Below, piece after piece: positions 25,935-32,838 of a stretch of 39,735 nt of DNA. The DNA is from Anaerolineales bacterium UBA2317 (GTDB taxonomy: Bacteria > Chloroflexota > Anaerolineae > Anaerolineales > Villigracilaceae), in assembly GCA_002345215.1 (NCBI GenBank), contig DDVH01000051.1, positions 6,793 to 46,527 on the forward strand. The letters run 5' to 3'. The position numbers and the translations under genes were made by a program. The notes beneath the pieces were generated by a model. It had not been told where the DNA came from. It was given only the letters and a program-made list of their open reading frames with translations, and ran no database searches. Each line of letters opens with the position of its first letter. Positions within the stretch are counted from its first letter, which is position 1.

Positions 25935-26786
25935 TTAATCTATTGGTTTAATTCTTATATTTAAATTTTTTGCGCGCTCAAACAAAGCACTTTTAAGTCT
26001 TTCATCACCATCGTCTGAAAATAAGTCTACCCATTGATACTTTAATAGCGAATTAGGAACTTCGCAATCTTCTAATCTCGCTGGAATCATAAATATTGTT
26101 CCTTCTGGTTTTTCGTCCGCAATATCTATAGCAGTTTTTAATTCTTTTTGAACAAATCCTTCTTTTGTAACAGATTTGTTAGATAAACAAACAATAACTA
26201 GATGGGACTCCTTAATTGCACCTTGAATTTTAGTCTCCCAATTTTGACCTGGCAATATATCTTTTTTATTAAACCAAACTTTTACACCATAATTTGATAA
26301 CTTTTTATAAAGAACTTCTGCTTTGTCACTATCTTCAGAACAATAACAAAGAAAAACTCGAAGTTCAATTGGCTCTTTAGCATTAATTAATTTCGCCTCA
26401 TAAAGGGTTTTAAATAAATCCACATTCTTAACTGCCCAATGTGTTCTATTCATTTCACCACTATCAATATCCAAAGCGGATGAAAGTTTATCTAAGTCTT
26501 CAGCTCGAATTGAGGGATAATAAAAATCAATATCGAATTCAATTTGTACTGAGCCTCTAGTGACACTTATATTATTTATCCATCCAATACGAGCATCGAG
26601 TTGACGAAATTTTTCATATGTGAACAACGATGGAAAGCTCAATAATTCTTTTTTTGTTAATGAATTAAGTATCTTATATTTTTCAAAAATATGACTGCTA
26701 GTATATTCAAATACTCTTTTGCTCTCAAATGTAACATAACTTCTATTCCACCTCTCTAGTTCTGCAGTTACAAATAAATTATACAT
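25935..26786 (-). CDS. TIR-domain protein with uncharacterised N-terminal domain
   Basis: This encodes 283 residues. The C-terminal TIR domain (about 142-258) runs from RVFLCYCSEDSDKA through KVWFNKKDILPGQNW and LVIVCLSNKSV to FVQKEL, where Glu215 occupies the position of the catalytic Glu in NAD+-cleaving TIR domains. The N-terminal 140 residues, including FDIDFYYPSIRAEDLDKL and RTHWAVKNVDLF, do not match a domain I can name. Bacterial TIR proteins of this layout are often effectors that deplete NAD+ in phage defence. AAGG precedes the ATG at 26786. Flanking genes are DUF2277 (11-base gap) and a DinB-like gene (10-base gap). No ThsA or Argonaute partner is seen. Confidence 0.85.
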   Translation of the reverse strand: MYNLFVTAELERWNRSYVTFESKRVFEYTSSHIFEKYKILNSLTKKELLSFPSLFTYEKFRQLDARIGWINNISVTRGSVQIEFDIDFYYPSIRAEDLDKLSSALDIDSGEMNRTHWAVKNVDLFKTLYEAKLINAKEPIELRVFLCYCSEDSDKAEVLYKKLSNYGVKVWFNKKDILPGQNWETKIQGAIKESHLVIVCLSNKSVTKEGFVQKELKTAIDIADEKPEGTIFMIPARLEDCEVPNSLLKYQWVDLFSDDGDERLKSALFERAKNLNIRIKPID

Positions 26787-26797
26787 ATATACCTTTG

Positions 26798-27007
26798 TTA
26801 ACTAGCATTCTTAATAATCAACTCCCCCAACATCTTCCTTGTTGACTCAGCAACTTCTTCAATTGCCTTGTTAAATGCTTCCTCATTAACTTTTGACGGC
26901 TTGCGATATCCACTCACTTTACGAATGTATTGCAATGCCGCTTCTTGAATCTCTTGCTCCGTGACGGGATGGTCCATATTTCGTAAGGGTTTAATACTTC
27001 TGCACAT
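26798..27007 (-). CDS. DUF2277 protein
   Basis: This encodes 69 residues, all likely structured. The opening MCRSIKPLRN and the middle YIRKVSGYRKPSKVNEEAF are the conserved core of DUF2277, which is widespread in Actinobacteria and Chloroflexi and usually 70-95 residues long. GAGGT lies five bases before the ATG at 27007. It reads into the TIR gene after 11 bases, so they may be co-transcribed. The function of the family is unknown. Confidence 0.85.
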   Translation of the reverse strand: MCRSIKPLRNMDHPVTEQEIQEAALQYIRKVSGYRKPSKVNEEAFNKAIEEVAESTRKMLGELIIKNAS

Positions 27008-27023
27008 AATTTACCTCTTTTTT

Positions 27024-27051
27024 GTAGGGGCGACTGGCCAGTCGCCCCTAC
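27024..27051. repeat. Palindromic repeat, GTAGGGGC family (GACTGG core)
   Basis: A perfect 28-base palindrome with arms GTAGGGGCGACTGG and CCAGTCGCCCCTAC. The outer eight bases equal those of the copies at 30362 and 31447, but the inner six differ and are still paired. It lies 3' of radA and 5' of DUF2277, next to a word repeat at 27071-27095. Confidence 0.85.
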
Positions 27052-27070
27052 TGATAACTGACAACTGATT

Positions 27071-27095
27071 ACTGTTCTCTGTTCTCTACTCTCTT
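27071..27095. repeat. CTGTTCTCTGTTCTCT word repeat, copy 2
   Basis: Identical over 25 bases to 17000-17024. It ends on the radA stop codon (27094-27096). Just upstream, GATAACTGACAACTGATTAC continues the stuttering pattern. Confidence 0.7.
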
Positions 27096-28536
27096 AACTC
27101 TTCTTCAACGCCGCATCCAAAGCCTGATCCAAAGACCTGACTTCAATAATCTCAATTCCTTTGGGATATTCTTCACCCTTACGAATTGCTTTGGGAACGA
27201 TAGCAGTTTTGAATCCCAACTTTTGTGCTTCTCTTAATCGCGCCACCATTTGACCCGGCATACGCAACTCACCTGCCAAACCAATTTCACCAATGAAAAC
27301 AACATCTGCTTTAACAGGCAGGTCTTTCCATGATGATGCAATTGCGGCGGCGATGGCTAAATCTGCGGCAGGTTCGTCAATTTGAATCCCACCGACCACG
27401 TTTACAAAAACATCTTGTTCTGCAAGTTTTAATCCAACTCGACGAGTTAATACGGCTGTAATTAATAACAAACGATTAAAGTCCACCCCATTCGGTGTGC
27501 GACGTGCATTTCCAAATTGAGTCGGTGATGTTAGACCTTGAATTTCAACCAAGATAGGTCGTGTGCCTTCCATTGTCACTGCAATGGATGAGCCTGCGGC
27601 ATTGACTAATCTTTCTGCTAAAAATGCTTCGGATGGATTCGTCACTTCGGTTAATCCGCCTTCTCGCATTTCAAACACGCCAACTTCAGATGTTGCGCCA
27701 AAACGATTCTTCACAGAACGCAACAAACGATAGGCTTGAAAACGGTCGCCTTCTAAATATAAAACTGTATCCACAATATGTTCCAACACACGCGGACCCG
27801 CAATATTGCCTTCTTTGGTCACATGCCCAATCATAAACACTGAAACGCCCGATGATTTTGCTAACTCGCGTAATTGCGATGAACATTCACGCACCTGAGT
27901 CACCGAACCCGCAGACGAATCTAATTGGGATAAATAAACTGTTTGGATGGAGTCAACAATTAACAGGTCAGGTTGTGAGGCGCCTACATGATTCAAAATT
28001 ACTTCGAGATTCGTTTCAGTCACCAACAATAAATTATCTGGTAAGGGCACAGCGGAATTTTTTGAAGTCTTTGATAAAGAATCATCTTGCTGTGCCCCTA
28101 CATTTTTCAAACGCATCGCACGCATTTTGATTTGCCGTTCAGATTCCTCACCCGACACATACAAAACTTTTTGCGTCTTCGCCATCTCCATTGCCATTTG
28201 CAACATCAAAGTGGATTTGCCAATGCCCGGATCACCACCCACCAAAACGATGGAACCCGGCACGATGCCGCCGCCGAGGACGCGTGCAAATTCGCCAATC
28301 GCCAAATGGACTCTTTCTTCCGCTTCACCCCCGACTTTTGAAATGGGTTGCGGCTCTGAACGTCCGGTCAAGCCTCGAACATTGACCGCATTTTTCTTCG
28401 CTGCAGATTCATCATGAATCACTTCTTCTATCATGCTGTCAAACGCGCCACATTGCGGACACTTGCCCATATAACTTGCCGAGACTCTTCCACATTGTTG
28501 ACAGACAAAGCGTGTATGTGTTTTTGTTTTTGCCAT
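27094..28536 (-). CDS. radA: DNA repair protein RadA (Sms)
   Basis: This encodes 480 residues. The start is the ATG at 28536, with GAGGA five bases upstream; the ATG two codons earlier overlaps that site. The zinc finger has Cys12, 15, 26 and 29. The RecA-like domain has Walker A GGDPGIGKST, a DSIQTVY Walker B strand and the RadA-specific KNRFG motif. The C-terminus is the Lon-protease-like domain (PNGVDFNRLLLITAVL, LRMPGQM). RadA is a DnaB-like helicase that assists branch migration in recombination. The gene is on its own, with a repeat on each side. The stop lies at the end of a word repeat. Confidence 0.96.
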   Translation of the reverse strand: MAKTKTHTRFVCQQCGRVSASYMGKCPQCGAFDSMIEEVIHDESAAKKNAVNVRGLTGRSEPQPISKVGGEAEERVHLAIGEFARVLGGGIVPGSIVLVGGDPGIGKSTLMLQMAMEMAKTQKVLYVSGEESERQIKMRAMRLKNVGAQQDDSLSKTSKNSAVPLPDNLLLVTETNLEVILNHVGASQPDLLIVDSIQTVYLSQLDSSAGSVTQVRECSSQLRELAKSSGVSVFMIGHVTKEGNIAGPRVLEHIVDTVLYLEGDRFQAYRLLRSVKNRFGATSEVGVFEMREGGLTEVTNPSEAFLAERLVNAAGSSIAVTMEGTRPILVEIQGLTSPTQFGNARRTPNGVDFNRLLLITAVLTRRVGLKLAEQDVFVNVVGGIQIDEPAADLAIAAAIASSWKDLPVKADVVFIGEIGLAGELRMPGQMVARLREAQKLGFKTAIVPKAIRKGEEYPKGIEIIEVRSLDQALDAALKKS

Positions 28537-28550
28537 ATTCATCCTCTTGT

Positions 28551-28633
28551 GTCATTCTGAGCCACGCTCTTGCTCTTTGTGGCGAAGAATCTCTGAGATT
28601 ATCTTCGAGACCCTTCGTTTCACTCAGGGTGAC
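28551..28633. repeat. REP-like inverted repeat (GTCATTCTGAG...CTCAGGGTGAC)
   Basis: Outer arms GTCATTCTGAG (28551-28561) and CTCAGGGTGAC (28623-28633) pair with G-U substitutions. Inside are GCGAAGAATCTCTGAGAT and TTCGAGACCCTTCG. It lies just upstream of radA in the divergent gap with the propeller lipoprotein. Confidence 0.75.
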
Positions 28634-28673
28634 ATAAGGCAGTATATCAGAATTTTTGTTCTATTCCCATCTC

Positions 28674-28682
28674 TGCTATACT
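28674..28682 (+). promoter_or_regulatory. Extended -10 promoter of propeller lipoprotein gene
   Basis: TGC-TATACT (28674-28682) is an extended -10. The expected -35 region (TTTTGT at 28654-28659) is weak, which is common with extended -10 elements. The coding start is 25 bases downstream, with AAGGA between. Confidence 0.5.
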
Positions 28683-28707
28683 ATTTATAAAATAAGGACG
28701 GCAAACG

Positions 28708-29991
28708 ATGAAAAAACTTTTTTCTATTTCGTTTTTATTCATTTTTATAATAAGTTGCCAAAGCCAAGCAATTATTCCCTCAACAACTATTACTTTAACC
28801 AATACACCTGAATCTACTTCAACACCAACACAATCACCAACCTTAATTCCTACTGCAACTCAAACATTATCTGTAGAATTTCCCGATTGGGTAAAAAATC
28901 CAGACACACAAATTTTATTAGTCCCTGTTGGAACTCAAGATAAAGGTTATGAAAACTTGGCATTGTTCAATGCTGAAACAGGTGAGAGATTTGATATTCC
29001 ATTTACAGAAGAAGTGGGAGGCTATGTTTGGATGCCTGATGGTTCTGATTTTCTCTTTTTGACTGAAAAAGAATTTCTTCTTTTTTCAATAAAGGGTGGA
29101 ACTATTAGTCGTGTTTCTATCTCAAAAGAATCCCTTAATTTTTATTATCACAATCTTTACCCTACTCCTTTGCAGGTTACCTCATCAAATTTTACAGACT
29201 CTGATTTCTTAATTATTTCTCCTTGGTTTGTATTATCAGCAAACAAAAGGTTCTTTGAATATCAAGAAGAATATAGCAATAAATATACTAGTATCTTTGA
29301 TATTTCAAAAAATCAAGTCATCAATATCTCAGACCCAGAAGATGAATATTTTGATTTGTTTTCAGAGTTTTCCCCAGATTCAAAGTTTTTAGCTATTGTA
29401 GAAGTTGACCAAGAGCCACAGATGTATTACAGCTTTGACATCAGACCTACATTTATATTAAAAATTTATGATGTTCTCACTCAAGAAATAGTTGTTTCAT
29501 ATCAAAATATAACTTCTCCCAAATGGTCACCTGATGGAACAAAGTTTTTATTTCAAGAATGGAAGGATACAGATTATTACTGGATTGCTGAACCGCCACC
29601 CTGTATATTTGATACTATTTCAGGAGAAACTGAATGCTATGAAGTTAATGGCTACATCGCAGATCTTTTTTGGTCACCCAATCAAGCAATGATAAGTTTT
29701 ATTTATTTTAACGATCAAGGTAAAGGTTTTTGTAATATTAAATTACACACAAAAGAAAAGAATTGTGTTATAGAAAAGCTAGATATCGAAGAACAAATGC
29801 CTATTAATTACCTATGGTCACCTGACAGCAACTTTATTGTTTTCATTTATGACACAGCATGTCCCTACTGTGATTATATTGATAATCCAAAATTAGGTAT
29901 TGCAAATATTCAAACAGGTGAATATTTTTCATTAGGTGATGATTTGACTTATTCTCAACTAGGTCTTTGGAGACCATCCCCTAATCAATAA
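28708..29991 (+). CDS. TolB-like beta-propeller lipoprotein
   Basis: This encodes 427 residues with lipobox FIISC and a Thr/Pro linker to about residue 55. The rest shows repeated blades of the TolB/WD40-like type: VWMPDGSDFLF, FSPDSKFLAIVE, WSPDGTKFLFQEW, WSPNQAMISFIYF and WSPDSNFIVFIY. Two Cys pairs near the C-terminal half could form disulfides. It is an outward-facing envelope protein, possibly a binding scaffold. AAGGA precedes the ATG at 28708. The codon usage is AT-rich, like the TPR and TIR genes. No specific function can be given. Confidence 0.8.
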   Translation: MKKLFSISFLFIFIISCQSQAIIPSTTITLTNTPESTSTPTQSPTLIPTATQTLSVEFPDWVKNPDTQILLVPVGTQDKGYENLALFNAETGERFDIPFTEEVGGYVWMPDGSDFLFLTEKEFLLFSIKGGTISRVSISKESLNFYYHNLYPTPLQVTSSNFTDSDFLIISPWFVLSANKRFFEYQEEYSNKYTSIFDISKNQVINISDPEDEYFDLFSEFSPDSKFLAIVEVDQEPQMYYSFDIRPTFILKIYDVLTQEIVVSYQNITSPKWSPDGTKFLFQEWKDTDYYWIAEPPPCIFDTISGETECYEVNGYIADLFWSPNQAMISFIYFNDQGKGFCNIKLHTKEKNCVIEKLDIEEQMPINYLWSPDSNFIVFIYDTACPYCDYIDNPKLGIANIQTGEYFSLGDDLTYSQLGLWRPSPNQ

Positions 29992-30009
29992 TTTTCTATA
30001 GGAGAAGCC

Positions 30010-30357
30010 ATGAACTTAATTTCCATCATTCTTATTATTATCGTTGCCCTTTTACATTTCTTTTTTCTCTACCTTGAAATGTTTCTGTGGGACAAACCAC
30101 GCGGCATGAAAACTTTCCGCATGACGGAAGAGCAAGCTAAGTCATCCAAAACATTGGCGATGAATCAAGGTTTATATAATGGCTTTCTCGCGGCTGGATT
30201 AATCTGGAGTTTGTTTACCGATGACTCAGTGAAAATATTTTTCTTAGTTTGTGTCATCATCGCTGGAATTTTCGGCGCGTTGACTGTGAGTAAGAGAATC
30301 TTTTATATTCAGTCAGTGCCTGCGATTTTGGGATTGATTGCCGTGTTGGTATCTTAA
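30010..30357 (+). CDS. DUF1304 membrane protein
   Basis: This encodes 115 residues with four membrane helices. DUF1304 hallmarks are LHFFFLYLEMFLWDKPRGMKTF (shown here to 22, key part YLEMFLW), NQGLYNGFLAAGL and a final helix. The family is widespread and of unknown function. AGGAGA lies six bases before the ATG at 30010, 18 bases after the lipoprotein stop, so the two may be co-transcribed. A palindromic terminator follows directly. Confidence 0.88.
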   Translation: MNLISIILIIIVALLHFFFLYLEMFLWDKPRGMKTFRMTEEQAKSSKTLAMNQGLYNGFLAAGLIWSLFTDDSVKIFFLVCVIIAGIFGALTVSKRIFYIQSVPAILGLIAVLVS

Positions 30358-30360
30358 AAA

Positions 30361-30397
30361 CGTAGGGGCGAGGCATGCCTCGCCCCTACGTTTTTTT
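30361..30397. terminator. Palindromic GTAGGGGC repeat acting as bidirectional terminator
   Basis: A perfect 30-base palindrome with arms CGTAGGGGCGAGGCA and TGCCTCGCCCCTACG is preceded by A bases and followed by seven T. It lies between the convergent DUF1304 and homoserine dehydrogenase genes, and the hom stop overlaps the T run. Confidence 0.85.
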
Positions 30398-31430
30398 ATT
30401 TAACAATATTCACAAAATCTGCAAACAGACCATACGCCGTTTCAACAGGTCCGCCCAACATGCCGGGCTTTTCGGATAATGTAATTGAATAATCCAAAAT
30501 CACATCGGTTCTAAAAGTCACACCTGTACTTGAATTCATCATTCCATACAAAGGTGATGATGAATCTACCAATTGTGGTGAAACGCTGGCAACAATTTTT
30601 CCATCCACTTTTTCAGCCGAACAAACCAATTTATATCTTTTATTTTCACTTTTTGCTTTAGCAATCATCTCAGATGTAATGCCGCGAATCCCAATTGGAT
30701 TAATTTCTTGCGGCGTGAGTGGCGTATCCCATAACACAGTCACCAATGCACAAACTTTAATCGCCGCATCCCAGCCATCCACATCATTCGTCGGGTCAGT
30801 TTCTGCCACTCCAATGGATTGACAATATTTCACAGCATCTTGATACGACTCGTCATTTTCCATGCGTGACAAAATGATATTTGTTGTGGCATTGAAGATT
30901 CCTTTAAAGGATTCCAAATCCGCTAGTGGAAACGCTTCACGCATCACGCTGAAAACTGGTGCTCCACCCAAAACAGTGGACTCAAACCGAAATTTTTTTC
31001 CTTTTGATTCTGCAAGTTGAGTTAATTCTCTATATCCATGCACTACTGGACCTTTATTAGCAGTTATCGCATGCATTCCTAACTTCAACGCCGCGCGGAT
31101 GTGATCCAATGCTGGTTGACCAGTTTGCGTGTTGACAGGTGAATTTTCAAACATCACGTCTGCTTGTGAGTGTTCAATTACAGATAATGAATCTTGCACA
31201 TTGAAAGAAGAAAGAGGAAAGATATCTTTTCCGCTTTCAACGAGTTCTAATGCTTTTTGAATATCAAGTCCATTTGGGTTGACTGCAAATCCATGACGAC
31301 CTGTGGAAATTCCTGTAAATGAAAATGTGACGTCATGTTTTGATTTGAGCAAATCTTTTTTACGAATCAATAATTTTGCTAATGAGCGTGCCACATTTCC
31401 AAAACCGATGAGTGCTAAGTTGTAGTGCAT
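30396..31430 (-). CDS. hom: Homoserine dehydrogenase, short form without ACT domain
   Basis: This encodes 344 residues. The NAD(P)-binding loop is LIGFGNVARSLAKLL. Further motifs are ITANKGPVVHGY with the catalytic Lys, FESTVLGGAPVFS, FNATTNIILSRME and DPTNDVDGWDAAIK. It reduces aspartate semialdehyde to homoserine in threonine and methionine synthesis. There is no C-terminal ACT domain, so the usual threonine feedback site is absent. GGAG lies five bases before the ATG at 31430. No other aspartate-pathway gene is adjacent. Confidence 0.93.
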   Translation of the reverse strand: MHYNLALIGFGNVARSLAKLLIRKKDLLKSKHDVTFSFTGISTGRHGFAVNPNGLDIQKALELVESGKDIFPLSSFNVQDSLSVIEHSQADVMFENSPVNTQTGQPALDHIRAALKLGMHAITANKGPVVHGYRELTQLAESKGKKFRFESTVLGGAPVFSVMREAFPLADLESFKGIFNATTNIILSRMENDESYQDAVKYCQSIGVAETDPTNDVDGWDAAIKVCALVTVLWDTPLTPQEINPIGIRGITSEMIAKAKSENKRYKLVCSAEKVDGKIVASVSPQLVDSSSPLYGMMNSSTGVTFRTDVILDYSITLSEKPGMLGGPVETAYGLFADFVNIVK

Positions 31431-31446
31431 AGATTCTCCATTTGTT

Positions 31447-31474
31447 GTAGGGGCGAGGCATGCCTCGCCCCTAC
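31447..31474. repeat. Palindromic repeat, GTAGGGGC family (GAGGCA core)
   Basis: A perfect 28-base palindrome with arms GTAGGGGCGAGGCA and TGCCTCGCCCCTAC, identical to the core of the copy at 30362. It lies between the hom start and the end of the SCO1664-family gene. Confidence 0.85.
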
Positions 31475-31479
31475 GGGTT

Positions 31480-32175
31480 TTATATTGGTGGATACGGATA
31501 TGCCCTTCGTCCTTGCAGAGGATAAGGGAATATTTTTGTCTTACATAATTTTTCTGCGCGTCGAATCAAAGCGCGGATTTCTTTCGGACTGAGATAAGGT
31601 TGAAGAACATCAGACCAAGTTGAGGTCAGAGAAAGAGGCGCGAGTAATTCATCTGGAATATTTTCGCCAGCAAAATCCCAAAGTACAGTTCTTAATTTAT
31701 CTTCTTCGTGAAAACAGATTCCATGATCAATTGCAAAAAGTTTTTGTGTATCATCTTCAAAAAAAACATGACCACCTTTGCGGTCGGCATTGTTGGCAAG
31801 TAAATCAAAAAAAACAACGGGGCGAAGTTTTTCTTTATCCTCTTCGCTGAAATTGAAATAATGATAATCAATATCGTATTCGATAAATTGTTGTAATGAA
31901 CCCGCGCCATGCGGACCATCATCACGATAGACTGTAAATGGAACAATATGCAAATTTAAAATTTCACTTAATTGATACGCGGCGACTTCACGCAATGAAA
32001 GTGTATTTTCAGGAAAATCCCAAAGCGGTTGCTCGCCTTTACTTGGTTTGTAAACAGCAGGGTAAGTTTTGTTTTCGTAAGTGACATCTACAAGAAAAGT
32101 GTAATTTGACCCAAGCATAAATTGCCCCTTGAGTTTGTAATCACCTTTTGTTAATGCTGTTTGGATGGAATTCAT
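31480..32175 (-). CDS. SCO1664-family (PI3/PI4-kinase-like) protein
   Basis: This encodes 231 residues. The order fits a lipid/protein-kinase-like fold: a Lys in YPAVYKPSKGEQPLWDF, an SLREVAAYQL helix, FFDLLANNADRKGGHVF with the catalytic-loop Asp, and LFAIDHGICFHEED with the metal Asp. SCO1664-family proteins are known mainly from Actinobacteria, beside DUF3090 and a histidine phosphatase. Here DUF3090 is directly upstream, with a word repeat between. The ribosome site is weak. The substrate is unknown. The first ATG in frame was chosen as start. Confidence 0.82.
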   Translation of the reverse strand: MNSIQTALTKGDYKLKGQFMLGSNYTFLVDVTYENKTYPAVYKPSKGEQPLWDFPENTLSLREVAAYQLSEILNLHIVPFTVYRDDGPHGAGSLQQFIEYDIDYHYFNFSEEDKEKLRPVVFFDLLANNADRKGGHVFFEDDTQKLFAIDHGICFHEEDKLRTVLWDFAGENIPDELLAPLSLTSTWSDVLQPYLSPKEIRALIRRAEKLCKTKIFPYPLQGRRAYPYPPI

Positions 32176-32203
32176 TTCAGTTTGAATGTTGGAAGGTTTG
32201 AAA

Positions 32204-32259
32204 GTTAAAAAGTTTGAAGGTTTTAACTTGCCAACTTTACAACTTGTAAACTTTTTAAC
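32204..32259. repeat. Imperfect inverted word repeat (GTTAAAAAGTTT family)
   Basis: GTTAAAAAGTTT (32204-32215) pairs with AAACTTTTTAAC (32248-32259). The inside is made of words such as GAAGGTTTGAA and ACTTTACAACTT. The right arm abuts the TGA stop (32260-32262) of DUF3090. Confidence 0.65.
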
Positions 32260-32787
32260 TCAACGCATGTGCCCGTTTTTCTTCGGACAAAAATGTCCTT
32301 CAGGTTCCATCGGCTGACCACATTGCGGACAAATCGGTCTGCCACGTGAAGTTACATCTTGTCCCCAACGAGCGAGGCGACGCATTTGTGTTCTGGTTGC
32401 CCAAAAACGAACTTGTGCGGCGGTTTCAGGTTCAGCTTCTTCGGTTAATAATTCTTTTGTAAAAACTACAACAAGGTCGCGGTCTTTATCATATCCAAGC
32501 CCAATTTCGCCTGCACGATACAACGGGTCAACTGGTGGATGAATGCGCATGGCATCTTCAACATAATCACCAGACGCTTCTTCTAAATCTGGGTTTTGTT
32601 GACTCAACTGACCTAAAAATTGTTCAACGCCAACGGCTAACGAAATCAATTGTGCTTTTTCAATAATAATCGTAATCGTGCGCGTATCTTGATACGCTTG
32701 CAAATAAAACACACGCTGACCTGGCTTCCCAATCGCATCAGCAGTAATGTGGTCACATGGGTCTACATCAATTTCAAAACGGGGCAT
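32260..32787 (-). CDS. DUF3090 protein with C-terminal zinc-ribbon-like tail
   Basis: This encodes 175 residues from the ATG at 32787; a TTG five codons upstream is the only longer start. The start MPRFEIDVDPCDHITADAIG and the GQRVFYLQA segment are typical of DUF3090. It ends CPQCGQPMEPEGHFCPKKNG, a Cys-x2-Cys ... Cys motif likely to bind zinc. The family pairs with SCO1664-type proteins in Actinobacteria, and the same pair here supports a shared role. AAAGG lies about 8 bases before the ATG. It diverges from the acyl-CoA mutase gene. The biochemical role is unknown. Confidence 0.9.
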   Translation of the reverse strand: MPRFEIDVDPCDHITADAIGKPGQRVFYLQAYQDTRTITIIIEKAQLISLAVGVEQFLGQLSQQNPDLEEASGDYVEDAMRIHPPVDPLYRAGEIGLGYDKDRDLVVVFTKELLTEEAEPETAAQVRFWATRTQMRRLARWGQDVTSRGRPICPQCGQPMEPEGHFCPKKNGHMR

Positions 32788-32804
32788 ATTGTTACCTTTC
32801 AAGT

Positions 32805-32812
32805 ATTATAAT
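32805..32812. promoter_or_regulatory. Symmetric -10 box (ATTATAAT) between divergent genes
   Basis: ATTATAAT is self-complementary and gives TATAAT on both strands (plus 32807-32812, minus 32805-32810). It lies in a gap of only 51 bases between the divergent DUF3090 and mutase starts. No good -35 is visible on either side, so this is a candidate only. Confidence 0.4.
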
Positions 32813-32838
32813 TCAAACATCTCATCAAAGGAGTTGCT

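Noticed and set aside
25935..26786. Thoeris-type defence system
   Set aside because: Only a TIR gene is present; no ThsA-like NADase with SIR2 or Macro domain is near.
27852..28417. Several plus-strand open frames within radA
   Set aside because: They are antisense shadows of the RadA coding sequence without ribosome sites or family motifs.
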